Shown here: positions 11,110 through 23,560 of the stretch, one piece after another
How positions within the stretch are numbered: position 1 is the first letter of the stretch
Layout of the letters: each line of letters begins with the position of its first letter
NCBI GenBank assembly: GCA_031308135.1
Contig: JAHLJT010000631.1
Span: 193,319,685 to 193,383,684, forward strand
Length of the DNA: 64,000 nt
Source of the DNA: Acheta domesticus
Taxonomy: Eukaryota; Arthropoda; Insecta; Orthoptera; Gryllidae
Reading direction: 5' to 3'
The notes under the pieces: model-generated
The model's database searches: none
The model's input: only the letters and a program-made list of their open reading frames with translations
Told to the model about the DNA's origin: nothing
Translations under genes and position numbers: made by a program

Positions 11110-11980
11110 CTCTGCCACCTTCATTATCGCATCACCTTCGAACCTCCGCAGCGCCGGTGGGGACATGGCCTAAGGGTTCCGCCTTGACGACGGCGGCGGC
11201 GGTGCGGCAAGGTCGCGCGCGCCTCTTGGGCCGCTCTTTACGTTATTTTTAATTTTCACTAAAAGCCCGAGGCGAGGGGCGCGGCGGCGGCGGCGGCGAC
11301 AGCGGCGACGAGGGCAACGTCTGGGGACGCTAGGCGGCGCGCGGTCTCGGCCGTCCCCTGTTTCCTTCTCCCTCCCGCCTCCGCCCCTCACCACCTCCAT
11401 TCCTTCCCTCCCTCCTTCTCCTCTTCCCATCCCCTCCTCCTCCCCTCTCCCACCCCTCCTCCTCCCCTATCCCTCCTTTTCCGCCGTCCCCCTCCTCCTC
11501 CGACCTCTCTCCCCATCCCTCCTCCGCCCTTCCCTTCACCTCTCGCTCCTCTTCTGCCCCTCTTTCCACCCGCCCTCTCCCCTCCGCCCCACGCTGCTTC
11601 GTCGGGGTGGCACATCAAAGCCGTCGGCGCCCGTGTCCAGCGCCGCCCCCGTCCTCCCTCGCTGCCCAGCCCTCATTACCAGCGCATTCAAGGGGCTGGC
11701 TTTGATCAATTAAAACTTGTCGGCGGCCGCCGCCCCGAGACGCCGCCGCCGCCGCCGGATTAAATAAATAAAACTGCGTACAGCGCTGGCGACGCCGCCC
11801 AGGCCATCGACGCCGGGGGACACGGGCCGCGGCGGCGCTGGCGACGGCAACGGGGGTGGAGGGGGACTGTTTGCAGCACGGGTGTTAAAGGGCGACGCGG
11901 ATGACACAAGACAGTGGTGTCACGGTCTCCTACTAGTGGCAGTGGCACGCCTCGCGACACCTTGCCATGTCACGAGCTTC
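11110..11980. other. GC-rich block with polypyrimidine tract
   Basis: CpG-rich DNA with (GGC)n runs at about 11190, 11281-11300 and 11736-11757. Between them lies a strongly pyrimidine-rich stretch, about 11355-11590, of CCTCC/CCCTCC words. The many open frames on minus (Gly/Glu/Arg-rich) come from this bias. No gene is recognised. A promoter-type island is possible. Confidence 0.5.
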
Positions 11981-12029
11981 TCTGCGCCACTAGCGTTGGG
12001 AGAGGAATCTATTAGTAGCCCCACCTTGT

Positions 12030-13180
12030 TACAATAGTGATGGAGTTGTCTCTTGCGGCGGGGTTATGAACTGCGGGGAAAGGCGATTTCGTCGTGGCAC
12101 TCGTGCCACGGACTCCCGCTCGTGGCATCGACCTTGACAACACTGATCTAAGAGAAGGTTGGCAAGGACATAAAGGAGATGTTGGGGAAGATGACGAATG
12201 AGACTAATGTAAAGTAGCGGATGAAAGAATGTATGATGTCAATGCTAGAGGACAGACGAAGAGAAACTGACAAGTGATGGCATTAACGGCGGTAGTTCTG
12301 CCGGATGTGGCAGTGGAACTGGCAAAGAGGATGACGACGGGTTGGCAATGGTGATGCTCATCATGATCGCTTTGGTCTCGATGGCAGGGAGTAAGCAGGA
12401 GAGGAGGTTACAATGACGGAGATAGTATCAGCCTTGATGAGGGCGGTTGTGGAGTAAAAAGGAGTTTTGGGAGGGACAATTGCACAACATTGAGAGAATT
12501 TACGTTAAAGTTAGATGTTAACAAAGCAAAGAGAAGAAGAACGACTCGCAGCTTAAAGTGTATATAATGAGCGCGACAGAAGTAAGCAGAGAAGGTGGCA
12601 CTGACAGAAGTGGTGTCATTAGCGACGAGAGTGTGGCAGTGGAATTGGTATTGGTGAAGACGTCAGGGTGGCAATGGTGGCGCCGGTGGCTTCGGCACGG
12701 TGGCAGGGAGTGGTAGCTGCGATGGCGAAGGAGACACTAGCAGGGTCGGTTGGGGTGGCGGTGGGGGCGACGGTCTCTGAGCATGCTGAGAGAGTGGTAG
12801 GGTGGGGGTGGGTTGCGAGGGGCTGCGGCTGGGCGGTCACGCGCGCGACGAGGCGCATCGGGGGTGGGGGTCGGGGGGGGCGGGACGGGCGGAGGGGTGA
12901 TGAGGCCATCTCGAGTGCAGCAGCGGACGAAGACACGGCTGAGATCATCAGCATAGAGGAGGCCGAGAGGCGGGGAGGCCCGATGCAACGGGATCGATGG
13001 ATTAGGGAGCCCTGAAGGGGACGGAGATTGGGCCGTAAAGAGGCCGAGGCTGTGTTTGTGCCGAGTAACGGCGTTGTGGAGAAGAGAATTGAAGCGGAGA
13101 GGACCTTGGTGACGGCGATGGATGAAATTGAGAGGATGTCTGTGAAGTTCGAGTATTAGAGGAATCACAGGAGGATGTTT
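12030..13180. repeat. Cryptically simple G-rich region
   Basis: Loosely repeated GTGGCAGTGG, GATGG and GGCGGTGG words without a fixed period, becoming GC-rich at about 12660-13010 with a G-run near 12865-12880. A perfect hairpin CGTGGCAC-TC-GTGCCACG lies at 12093-12110. Frames of 110-140 codons here are low-complexity and occur on both strands. No gene recognised. Confidence 0.5.
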
Positions 13181-13845
13181 ATTTTTTACTGATACATTAT
13201 AGTTTCGATTCGGAGTTCGATATACGGTGAATAACTTACTTGGATCAAAATGACTGTGGTTACTAGGAGCATATAAAACATTTGAATGATGTTATATATT
13301 CCCTTACGGAAGGAATTATGAGAGGGAAATATGAAAGGGAATTATAGAAGGAATTATGGGCGGGAAATATGGAAAAGATACACCAAGTTAAAATCTAGTT
13401 AATAAGTAAATCGAAAATCTAAATCATTAAAATTAGGTAAAACAAGTGCTAACAGATTTTAATGGGGCTGCAAGAAGCTCACGGGCCGAAGGACGTTTCG
13501 GGCTTTTTGTCGCCGCTCGTTCATAAGAAACTTTATAACGCCCTTGGTGGACTATTATTTATTGTCAAAACAGTTAAAAACTGTTGGCGACGCATTATTA
13601 AAAGAAGTGTAATTTATACACATTGTCTTGAAGTCTGGGATCTCTATCAACAACTAGGATGGAAATGGAATGAATAGAGTATTGCAAATAATTGGTAACT
13701 ACGGATAACGGGTAACTACGGATAAATACGGATAACAAATGGGATCAATGTGGACAGAGGATAGTTTTATATATGCAGAGAAACCACAGGTCTAACCCAA
13801 TTCTGTAGGGAACGGAATATATTCCAATTCATACAAAAGTTGACG
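13181..13845. repeat. AT-rich spacer with two short repeats
   Basis: GGAATTAT and GGGAAATATG alternate at about 13312-13375. GGTAACTACGGATAA-like words repeat at about 13692-13735. The rest shows nothing recognisable. Confidence 0.5.
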
Positions 13846-13849
13846 TATA

Positions 13850-14945
13850 GCTGCTTGTCAATACAAAGAAGAGATTTGGTAGATGTGTAAACCTACCGAT
13901 TGTAACTACAAATATGAAATTGAAAATATGACTTGATGATATTAATAGAAATAGTAGGGAAATCATGGTTACTATTTTGAGTGCATCAACGGAATACGTT
14001 ACGGTCAATGCCGAAAAAATAGGATGGTATAAAGATATGGGAAAATGGAATTTACGAAGGCGGACCACGCAATTAACCTAAGTTGTGTGCCAATTTGAAG
14101 ACAGTGGACGAAAGACACAAACTTTTAAACGGATGGTTTTCAACGTAGGCGGTGCTCTAAAACGCAAATGTTTCTTGAAAACAGATGTGGATTAATTAGA
14201 ATCTAACAATATGATTCTTAGCAGATCACGAGAAACGTAGATCTCAATCCTCATACTAAGGAGGAAAACAAAACAGAATGGAGTTGGGCTATTGAGCATA
14301 TTCCTATATTGACCTCCTTTTGAGGAGGTGGGTAAACGACTTAGGAAACGTTTACTGCAGGATGCACTCAAATTATAGATAACGGAAATTCTGCCAAAAT
14401 GTTACTTATCTAGGTACTCAAAGAGCAGGAAATAGGGGTAGTACACAAGATATTCAGATTAGAATATCAAAAGGTAAAATAGCTATAAGAAAACTACATT
14501 CTTTAATTCGTAATCAAACTCTGAAGAAGATTATATAAGACTACTGTAGTGTATTGCCACATATGGGTAAACAGCGAAAGGTAATGAAAATAAACTTATA
14601 GCAATGGAAAAGGACTGTTGGCGAAGTAGCCGTGAATTGACATTGTTGGACAGAAGACAGATTGTTGGTAAGAAACGAAGAAATTAGAAGAAAAGCAGAA
14701 GTGAATTTCAACATTATTGATATCATTGAAATTAAAAGCCTCAACTTACATGATCACTTAAACAGAATTGGTGATAAACGATAGCCTCAAAAGTTCTGAA
14801 ATTGGCAACTAACATCACAGAAGAGACGAGAAAGAACCAGAAGTAATGGAAGGAAGGTGTGGAGAAGGCGATGGCTAGAAGGGAATTAACTACAGAAGAC
14901 TGCAAGGACAGACTTGAATGGTATGCGAGAGACGCCATGTGGAGT
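13850..14945 (+). mobile_element. Decayed LINE, reverse-transcriptase C-terminal remnant
   Basis: The plus strand from about 14400 reads as broken pieces of a non-LTR polymerase tail: YLGTQRAGNRGSTQDIQIRI, then ENKLIAMEKDCWRSSRELTL, then WKEGVEKAMARRELTTEDCK just before the end at about 14945. The order YLG, then (E)NKL..E..CWR, then W..GVE.AM..R.L...DC.DR is the usual C-terminal layout of many arthropod LINE polymerases. Stops and frameshifts separate all pieces. Sequence from 13850 to 14400 may belong to the same element but carries no motif I can name. Subfamily not assigned. Confidence 0.6.
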
Positions 14946-14949
14946 TAAA

Positions 14950-15134
14950 TAGTTGCAGTACTACTCCTGCAGTCAATATACGTACGTCTCCCTTTAATGG
15001 TCGAGAGAGGAGTCCTTCTGGGAAGCCCCACACGGGGCTAAACGCTTTCGAGCCGTAGAAGGAAGACGCGCGGGAAGTTTCTTGCCAAACATTGACTCAA
15101 AATCCTGCGACGTACGCCGACGCATTGAATTCTA
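14950..15134. other. Spacer after the LINE remnant
   Basis: Short GC-balanced spacer, nothing recognised. Confidence 0.4.
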
Positions 15135-15136
15135 CT

Positions 15137-15322
15137 TATACTTCAATTTTTACACAGTGCCACTTCAAGGTCACGAGCTGGACGGAGAGGGGGACACTCA
15201 TCCAATCTGAAGCTTCGTTTTGAATTAAATGTTTAGTATTGGAGCTCCCGATTGGATATCAATGTCCCCCTCTCCTTCCAGCTCGTGACCTTATAGTGCC
15301 GCTATGTAAAAATCGGAGTGTA
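15137..15322. mobile_element. Palindromic MITE, family M1, copy 1
   Basis: The two halves are near-perfect inverted copies about 85-90 bp long. The left arm starts TACTTCAATTTTTACACAG and includes GGTCACGAGCTGG. The right arm includes CCAGCTCGTGACC and ends CTATGTAAAAATCGGAGTG. TA dinucleotides flank both ends (15137-15138, 15321-15322), the pattern left by Tc1/mariner-type transposases; in AT-rich DNA this is weak support. It has no coding capacity and would need a partner transposase. A related copy lies at 53.0 kb. Confidence 0.8.
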
Positions 15323-15329
15323 AGGGTAA

Positions 15330-16175
15330 GTCCATTACAGAAACGAAAGTTCTTATCACTTAATGTGTGAAAGATATTTCTGGCCAAAGCCATGAATGTG
15401 CTTCTTTTCTTCTTTGAATGAAATTTTGCTAGATTTTCGGCACATAACTACTTCATGTGCATGTAATCGCTGTATGAAAAGCATTAGTCGAATGTTTCTT
15501 CTCTAAATTCTCCCCATGAAAATAATAATATTTAGCTGGCATATCAATTTTAATAATATGAGCTATCAAGCATAATAATATTTTGCTTGCATATCAAGTT
15601 CCGGTTTCCAGATTATTTGTTGTTTTTTGTGAAATCGGGTTCTCTGGCTCAGATATCCACAAATGGTATTTCATATTGCTGAAAATGGGTATAAAAAGTT
15701 GTTTGTTTGAAGAATTTTCTGGGGCCCTGTGTATAATATATCGAATAAATATAGTATATTTTTCTGTGGAAGATGCTCAGATATTGTGGACTGACTGTGT
15801 CTAAAATAGAAAGTGATTATTGATTATAAAGTATTAAAACAAGCCAACTATATCCAAATACTATAATAAAAATAGTTATTTGGATGTGGTACTTTTTTAA
15901 AATTCTCAATTCGTTACCTAAAACACTGCGCATAGATTACTACTAGGGCTACACATGGCATTTCACTGTCCGTAGTCTGGGACACCTCTTCTGGCCGGAG
16001 GTGTGTGAGCGCACCGTCCGGTTACGAGATCCCTAGTTGAGCTATATTTTTTGCCGTTAAATTATTATTAAGAAGGTTCAAGAAAATACATTTCTAAAAA
16101 TTATTTTTTCCAATATCTCAAGGGCCGGCAGGTAATATGTTAAGAACTGAACGGTCGGGACGCTTTGAATTACCG
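15330..16175. other. AT-rich spacer
   Basis: No recognised gene or repeat. A small GC-balanced pocket at 15950-16035 carries no known motif. Confidence 0.4.
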
Positions 16176-16177
16176 AC

Positions 16178-16700
16178 CGGAAGAGGTGGCTTAGGGCATC
16201 AACTGATGCCTGAAATCAGTGCCTCTGACCGCGGGGTTCTAGTTTCGAGTCTCGACGAAAGCAACATTTTCGACACGAGGTAGATAGCCAGATCAAATTC
16301 AGTCGCTCCCTGGAGGAGACTTTTAGCGACCGGCTGCTCTGATCGGTAGTTTTCCGTGGTTTCTCCGATCAACACCAAGCGAATGCCGGAGCAGTATTCT
16401 AATAAATGGGCCACGGACCGCGCTCGATCTTTCCTTCCTCTTCCTTATCCTCGCCCCTCACTTAGACATACACGCACACGCAATACACTAATACAAATGC
16501 CAGGAAACCGGTCGGGAAACTAAGATCTTTTCCCGTCTAGGCTGATACCCTGCTGGTGGGAGAAAGCTGGTTGGAAAACCCCTACAGCCGGACTACGGCA
16601 GTACGTTGCTGCCGAATCTCGCTATTTAGCGTGGGAAGATCATCACCACTATCTTCCAAATAAAAATGCATTAAACCTACGGTACTAGTAATCAATTAAT
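16178..16700 (+). mobile_element. tRNA-derived SINE, family 1, copy 4 (full length)
   Basis: A box TGGCTTAGGGC at 16187-16197 and a B box with two mismatches at 16242-16252 form the tRNA-like head. The family body follows, with GATCAACACCAAGCGAATGC at about 16366, a CACACG-rich segment near 16470 and the CTGGTGGGAG block near 16552. The 3' end has GGTACTAGTAATCAATTAAT. Substitutions are spread throughout, so it is older than copies 3 and 5. Confidence 0.88.
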
Positions 16701-16709
16701 CCAGCGTCG

Positions 16710-17378
16710 ACTCCTGTTCTGGCTCGCGCCTCTCGCTTCAACACAACCAACAAGTACCTCACAAAGGTTTGAAAACGCTCTCCACCTACTTACGTGTTTT
16801 ATGGCTCCAATAAAACATGGGCGAACTTGTATTAATTAAAAGATTCTTGTATTAACAAATCTTTCAATTCTTGTTTTTGAATCTTGGTAATTTTATCTGG
16901 ATTGCTTTAATATATCTCTGCTCATCAGCAAACCACTCACAAAACATCAAAGGGCGATTTCGGGAGATCTAGCCGGCCACAATCTACAAATACAGGGCTT
17001 GACAGTGTGACAGTTACCTGCACTTCGATATTTGACACAAAAATCAGCCATGCAAGCCTGTGATTCTATAATTTTCAGGAGACACTGGAGAATCACGGGT
17101 AAATCCTCACCAATATCAAAAACAGAAGTGATTGAGTCTGAAACTCCAGTACCTATTATCCGTTTAGTATGTTCTTATACAGAAAACTATTTACTTTATC
17201 GTTGTACAGACAACAGCGGAGCTCATACTGCAAACAAATCAGAGGTATCCTAAGACACGTGTATTTTTTCACATTAGGATTTTTCTTAGGGTGAACGGAT
17301 AATGGAAGTAGGAACATGATGTATTGGCGACTTTGCGGGTCACCATAACATGGTTTGAAGTAAGCGTTATCCTTCTTC
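16710..17378. other. AT-rich spacer
   Basis: No recognisable gene, RNA or repeat. Confidence 0.4.
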
Positions 17379-17379
17379 A

Positions 17380-17665
17380 AACTTATCTCCTATGGTAAGA
17401 GATTGCCTGGCAAGGAGAACGAGGGCGTCGTCAACGCTCAGGCAAAGGTCACCTGAGGTCACCAATCGCCGCCCTCCGAAGCGAGGGACGGAGAGATTCT
17501 CCGAAGTTGGGATCTCTCTGACGCGAGGCGCAACGGAGCGTCGCGAAAGTGGATGACTGCGAAATGGCAGAAAGAGCGGGCAAGCAGAACGGCGCGGCGC
17601 GGCGCCCCGAGGACGTTGGGAAGAAGCAACGGGAGCTGTCACGTGGTAATCGAAAGGTAGAAAAG
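17380..17665. other. CpG-rich patch
   Basis: CpG-dense (GGCGCGGCGCGGCGCC near 17590-17605) within AT-rich flanks. Minus frames of 97-111 codons overlap each other in different frames, as expected from GC bias. Possible regulatory island, nothing more specific. Confidence 0.4.
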
Positions 17666-17699
17666 CAGGGTTCGAGAGGTGATTCAAGGAGTGTAGCTC

Positions 17700-18395
17700 C
17701 AATAACTTCTGGTAAAACTCTTCGTTGAATGGAATATTTCAAAAAAATATTTCGTCAAAAAAGGTATTTATGTATTTATTTCTACAATAAAGCATTGGAA
17801 GGAAGGAAGAATTGGATTAAGAGCTTTAAGTGCGTTATTGGTCGAATTATCGAAGAGAAGCGGGGCAAACTATCCTCAGAAATAACTTCAATAAATATCA
17901 CATTGTTTTCATGATTTTTCGTTGTTTTCATGCCGGCGCAGCCTCGCTAGACGCGTTCCTTAACTCCGTGGAGTCACGGTAGTTAAGTGAATTCCAAATA
18001 TTACGGGTTTCTGGTTGGGTCTAGAAACCTTGGGGAATAACGGCGATGAGCCCTAAAAGGTAGAAAGGAATGGAAGAGTAGAAGAAATTGAAAGGATAGA
18101 AGGCAATGACTGACTATGACAGATGATGACTGACTAAAATTGACGAATTAAATTAAAGGAGAATTACTCTAAAAACATTCCATGGTAGTAGCTCCTTGTA
18201 ACAAACGGAACATTCTCAGGAATTGTAACAGAACTTAAAAAATATAATAAATAAAATCTGAAAAAATTTCTTCACTTTTTAAATCATACTATTTAAATCA
18301 TACGTTGATAAAGGGGAGTTTACTTCAAATCTAAGACGACACCCAAGTTTTAATTTTGAGACAATTATAAAAATATTTTATTTTTAATATTTTTA
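17700..18395. other. AT-rich spacer
   Basis: No recognised gene or repeat. Confidence 0.4.
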
Positions 18396-18397
18396 CT

Positions 18398-18809
18398 CCG
18401 AGAGAAGTGGCTCATTGCATCGATTGATGTCAGTGCAGTGTCTCTGACCGGGAGATCCTAGGTTCGAGTCCCGTCGGCGGCAGGATTTTTTGACATTAGT
18501 TAGGAGAGCTAGGTCAAGTTTTGTCACTATCTGGAGGAGCTGCCGTCTGCTCTGATCGGTAATTTTTCGTGGTTTCTTCGATCAACTCCAGGCGAATGCG
18601 GAGCAGTCTAACAAATGGGCCAAGGCCAGTGCGAAATATTTCGTTTCTCTTCCTTATCCTATCCTCACCCCTTCCTTACACACACTTACTTGCACATGCA
18701 CTACACTACCACACAAGCCGGTAGACCGGCCGGGAGCTTAGTGCTTGTCCGGGCTGAGGCGGTACCCCGCAGGTGGGAGATACTGATTGAGGGAAAACTC
18801 CGGCAGTAA
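18398..18809 (+). mobile_element. tRNA-derived SINE, family 1, copy 5 (3'-truncated)
   Basis: This copy has a well-preserved head: A box TGGCTCATTGC at 18408-18418 and a perfect B box GGTTCGAGTCC at 18461-18471, 42 bases apart, a normal tRNA-like spacing. The body matches the family to the block ending near 18809 (GGTGGGAGATAC...GGGAAAACTCC), then homology stops. The 3' end and tail are missing. Small deletions occur near 18535-18545. Confidence 0.88.
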
Positions 18810-18829
18810 TAGTCCTATCTGCGAAGATT

Positions 18830-19370
18830 AAATTATGTCGCGACAGCCTAAAACAGTTATATGCAGAAGGCCGAACAAACTGCCATCCAACTCATTATGT
18901 TAAAGTGTTTCATATAAACATTGTATACTGTAGAAGATAGCTATTTGTTATTTATCACTAATAAAATTATAACAAAATATATGTAATGTCAGAAATATTA
19001 TGTGTGTTTGCACTCAATCTGTTATTTTACCGAACCAATGAAGAAAATGTGGTTTTCACAAACTCCGTAAAAACATAAAATGCTCTGAAAAATAGAACTT
19101 TGTCATTTACAATTGTGTCCATTTCCACAGTGCGACGATCTGAGTTCGTGTAATCATACTCCTGTCCTGACAACAAGAATCGTGATGAGACATGTTGGAA
19201 CCAAGCAAATTGTGAGGAAACCCACTGCGTGCGCACGATCGTCAAGAAGAGGAAGACCGAAGTAGAGCTATGTGACGATCGGATTCTGAATACTTTTTCC
19301 CTTCCTTTGCGAACAGACAGAAAACGCATCCCAAGACTGCTGCTCGGTGTAATCACTTTAAACCTACTTT
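18830..19370. other. AT-rich spacer
   Basis: A 109-codon minus frame (19027-19356) and a plus frame entering the CpG patch show no known motif. Confidence 0.35.
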
Positions 19371-19374
19371 CCGA

Positions 19375-19655
19375 ATTCCACGAAGGCCCGACCTTATCGC
19401 GGCGTCCACGAGCGCGCTGTCAAGCGGTTCGCAGCGTCCGCTTCAAAGGGGGATTTTCGCCCCACCTATATTTCCCCTCCCCTCTCCTCCCCGCGGCCAT
19501 CTCGTCTCGCTCCAGGCGGTCCCACCCTCGCGGAGTTCCCCCTGTCTCGCCGGGCGTCTCTGCCTCAGGGATTCGGAGAAGCCGATGGGAGCGTTGGGCA
19601 GCGGCAAGTGTAGGGTGGCGAGACGCGGGAGGGGTGAGGGAAGGAAAGTTGGATG
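19375..19655. other. CpG-rich patch
   Basis: CpG-dense DNA (GCGCGCTG, CCCGCGGCC, GCCGGGCG) with an open plus frame covering it. No domain recognised and flanks are AT-rich. Candidate CpG island only. Confidence 0.4.
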
Positions 19656-19659
19656 AGAA

Positions 19660-21299
19660 AAGATAAGGGTTTTAAAAAAAATATTGCTACTTGCTTGCTT
19701 TGTGGCCTTTCAAGGTTGTTGATACATGAGTACTTCACTTTAGGGATAATCATCTTCATACTTGGATACTTGGATTAAAATTTGATTAAAGGTTGTAGGA
19801 TTGTAATAGTTGAAGTATTTGTCTAGTTGGGGTTTACGGTGTTATGAACATATCTTTTGGATATCGTGAAATTATTCTGCAAGATTGTCTGTCTTTGTAT
19901 GTCTGGCCTAGTTGATATGATTTGGTGGCAGGTGCATCTGGTAGTAGTAGAAGTTTTGGATGTTTTTAATATGTAGTCGAGGAGGAGCTCCATTTTTAGC
20001 TCTCTGAGTAATTTGAGGTTACTAATGATCCACGGGGCTTTGGTAGTTTTCGAAGACACTTATTTTGAATTATTTGTAACTTGTTAATATGGCAGTGTGC
20101 TGCTTTCGCCCATACAGGGAATACGGAAGCTAGCGATAGTCTTATTATTGCTTTGTATGTTTGATTTTATTGCCTTGATATTCATAAGAAGTGATGGTAA
20201 AGACGAGAATGGGGAGACGTGATCGGAAAAAGACGAGGCACATGCTGCTCGTTGTAAATTATTTATTTATTAAAATTATGAAGTTGTAATACGTAGGCTG
20301 TAGCGTAACATGTACGTTATAAATTACTGAACAGCAAAAGGAAGATAAATAATTTGCAGACAGGATAATTGGGGATATGAAAAACGGTTTTGTGTGGATT
20401 CTTGAAATGTCATTCAGAGTAATTCTTTAGGAAACGATTACGTCTCTTCATTAATTAATTTTAGGAATCCAGTTTGAAAACAAATTTTATAAATCCATTA
20501 AAACAAAGTTTACCTAACTTTTATCTTGTGTTATTCAGGTAGTAATTGAAACAATAATAAGTTGGTATAATAATTAATATTACAATTACGTGACTGAATT
20601 AAAACTGATTTTTCCTTGCTGTTATCAACGTTGGGTTTTACTGAATTGATGATTACTTGCAGGCAGGCGCAATCAAGTTACACTGACAGATTCTTTTGAC
20701 GTCTTCACTTCTTCGGAATGTTTCAAATTGTTAAAAACTTTGTGTTACTTTTGAAATTATTACTTGTCGTTTAGTACAACTATATACATTTTTATTATAT
20801 CCCTATCATATAGTGACATGTTAAGAGAATTGTAAGGAAAATAAATGTATACATTCGTGTGTATTACAACGAAGTTCTAAGATATATCATGGAAAATTCA
20901 TATTAATCCATTCCTCATTATCTTATCGTCTAATTGAAAATAAAACAAACACAAGGGACTAGAGTAATCAGATAAAAGAATCGTGGTTTAGTGCAAAAAT
21001 AACAATATTTCACATCCAAAATGAAATATTAGAATATACTGAGTGAAGAGTGAAAACACGAATGACATTTTTGTTGACACTGATAAAATTGTATGTCATG
21101 CCGAAAATCAATTCGCAAGTATCAACTCTTCAAATTGATGAATCTTGCCAGATTAATGCTGCCTCTCTCCTGATGATGTTACTGAAAGAAAGAAGACATA
21201 ATTCTCTGAGACAATAGTGTAGATCGTAGGCAGTAATCTAAAAGAATACAATCTTCTAGGAAAATAACCAAAGAAGCTAAGAGAACAAGGTTCAGAAGA
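19660..21299. other. AT-rich stretch, nothing recognised
   Basis: About 1.6 kb without an identifiable gene or repeat. The longest frames are under 80 codons. Confidence 0.45.
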
Positions 21300-21319
21300 G
21301 AAGGCAGTACAGAGTTAGA

Positions 21320-21630
21320 AACTATTTGTGGTGGTATTGATGGTAAATGTAGTGGCTTTAGTGATGGGGATAATACCGTTGGTGATGTATGATTGGGTGT
21401 TTGTGGCGTTGGTATAACAATAATAATTTTAATTGCTGCAGTGATGGAACGAGAGTGATGGCGTAAATGCGTTAGTGGAGTTATGGAGAGGGTAGAAGTG
21501 AAGACGGTGGAAGCAGAAGCGGGAACAGAGAAAACGCTAAAATTCTAAATGAGGATAGTGGTGACGGTGATGACAGTAAATACTGACGATAAAATGATTG
21601 GATGTGGTAGTGATGCAAGGAGAAGGATGG
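21320..21630. repeat. Cryptically simple GTGGTGATGG-like region
   Basis: Loosely repeated GTGGTG, TGATGG and GTTGGTG words without a fixed period, similar in style to 12.2-12.7 kb. Stops occur in all frames. Confidence 0.45.
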
Positions 21631-21732
21631 GGTCTTGTAGAGTACATTAACTATTGGCAAGAATTTACAAAGATAATGACGAACGCGTTAGTTGAAACAA
21701 CTAAAGTTTCCGATTGATTTATTAATTGTTCG

Positions 21733-22072
21733 TGATTCCGGGCGCGAAAACTACTTAGGTCATTAGTCCCGTATGTTTACTGCGTGTCTTTTCTTGGGAG
21801 ATGGCGGTGATCTTTTCCCCGCTGGATGGCAAGATCCAGCCTGTGGCCCGTGTGTTAGGATACTGCTCCGGCATTCGCCTGGTGTCAATCGGAGAAACTA
21901 CGGAAAACCACTGATCAGACCAGCCAGCCGCTCGAATTGTTCTCCAGCGACTGAATTCGACCTAGGTGACAAGCTAGTGTCGAAAATCATGCCGCTGCTG
22001 TCGGGATCCCGAACCTAGAGACCTCCCGGTCAGAGGGACTGCAGTGTCATCATTGAGCCATCTCTCCCAGTA
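21733..22072 (-). mobile_element. tRNA-derived SINE, family 1, copy 6 (internal deletion)
   Basis: On the minus strand the head (B-box region at about 22004-22015, with one extra base), the hairpin segment, the CACCAGGCGAATGC block and the 3' block with GGGACTAATGACC are present. About 200 bp of the central body is absent: homology jumps from the ACACGGGCCACAG region near 21840-21850 straight to the GGATCTTGCCATCCAGC region. The 5' end, CTGGGAGAGATGGCTCAATG, is intact and carries the A box. Confidence 0.88.
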
Positions 22073-22074
22073 AT

Positions 22075-22335
22075 AAAGTTTTCGAGATGGTGGAGAATCG
22101 GAGAGGTTGGCAACATCAGCTGCAGCAGTAGTTTGGCGCCCAAGGCAGCGTGACAGCGGCGGTGTTAGCGGGCGGACGGGGAAGATGCAGATGGAGGACG
22201 GGCGCTGTGGAGCGAGGACGTGCTGAGCTCTGCAGAGCTCCCTTCCACGCGACTCCCTTTGCGCGCGAAGAGAGGGCGGAATTCTCTTCCACGAAAGCCT
22301 CTGCTCAGCGTTATTGTTTTGCGTTAAGGAACTTG
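22075..22335. other. GC-rich patch
   Basis: CpG-rich sequence directly at the SINE 5' side, with open frames on both strands and no motif. Confidence 0.35.
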
Positions 22336-22339
22336 AGCA

Positions 22340-23225
22340 TTTCCCTTCGTAGACTCTACCGCGACAGTGACACATGGAACGGGAACTCTGATTCAGTTAT
22401 TGTTACCATTAGACTGTTTCCATGCTCTTCTGAGAAGTATGAAATGTGAAGCTGATTGAAAGTGTGAAAGTCAGTTCCACATTGTCAAATTACAGCGAAC
22501 TGTATATTTTAATATCTGAACTTAGCATTTAAAAATAGAATTCACTTCATTTTTATGCTGTGATTACATAGAGAATCCGTCGACATCATTACTACTAATT
22601 TAAAGAGAAATGTTACTTGAGTGTCAGGGGCATAGAACAGCTTCGTGTTGGTCCTGCGAAGAGTGTTGTCTTCTTGAATGGCAATGCTTTAATAATGGTT
22701 TTGATCCAGATATTTAACATGCCGGTTTAAACGTGCGTTTTTGATTCTGCTGAGATAAAGAACATTTTGATACTGCCGTAATTAGATGTTTTCATCACAC
22801 AAATTCGATTTCAAATCTAATAGCAATCTCTCATCATGTTTGAAAGAAACAATTTCTTTTGAAAGGAAATCTGTGTGACACGAATTTGTATTAGTCCTTG
22901 TAATTAATGAAATCAAAGCTAACATAAAATAAACTGTCGTGATCGTTTGAAGCTTCCTCGGCATACAACAATGAGAACAATTGTGTTATGTTAACTATTA
23001 ATATTACATTTATAACGATTATAGGTTTTTGTAGTATCAGTGATGCGCATCTCTAATCTTAATTTTTACGTAATACTACTCGGAGAAGATTTACGTATAC
23101 CATTTCTCCTAAAACAAGAAGTTATTAAGTAGAAATTTGATGATGCTGACCTAAAAGATATGACGATTGCAGATTGAAATCTCCACACTGCGAGAGAACG
23201 TTCCTTATGACCAACCAATTGCACT
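22340..23225. other. AT-rich spacer
   Basis: Nothing recognised. Confidence 0.4.
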
Positions 23226-23229
23226 CGCA

Positions 23230-23560
23230 GTTACGGTCGAATCGGCGACGAAAGGATAAGCTTAACGAGGATATCGCCTTTTCGAGCACGCCACGCCCAG
23301 CCGCCATCTCCCGCATGTGAAGCGGCCTCATAACGCTCGCCGGCGACGCGAGGGCGGGCAGCGACGTGGGTGCCAGCCGTGGGAGCTAGGGCAGAGGCGT
23401 TTGGGGCGATGGCGAGGGGCGAGCGACGAGTGAGAGTAGTGAGAGCGCAGACAGCACCACGTGGAGAAGGGGACGGCGAAGGATGGGCGGTGTGGTGGGA
23501 GCGTGGAGCATCGGTGCACCGCGGTGGCGTCGAAGGCGCCGGGTGCGTTGTGGGCCTTGG
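23230..23560. other. CpG-rich flank of a minisatellite
   Basis: CpG-dense sequence leading into the GGCGTTGWG array. No gene recognised. Confidence 0.4.
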
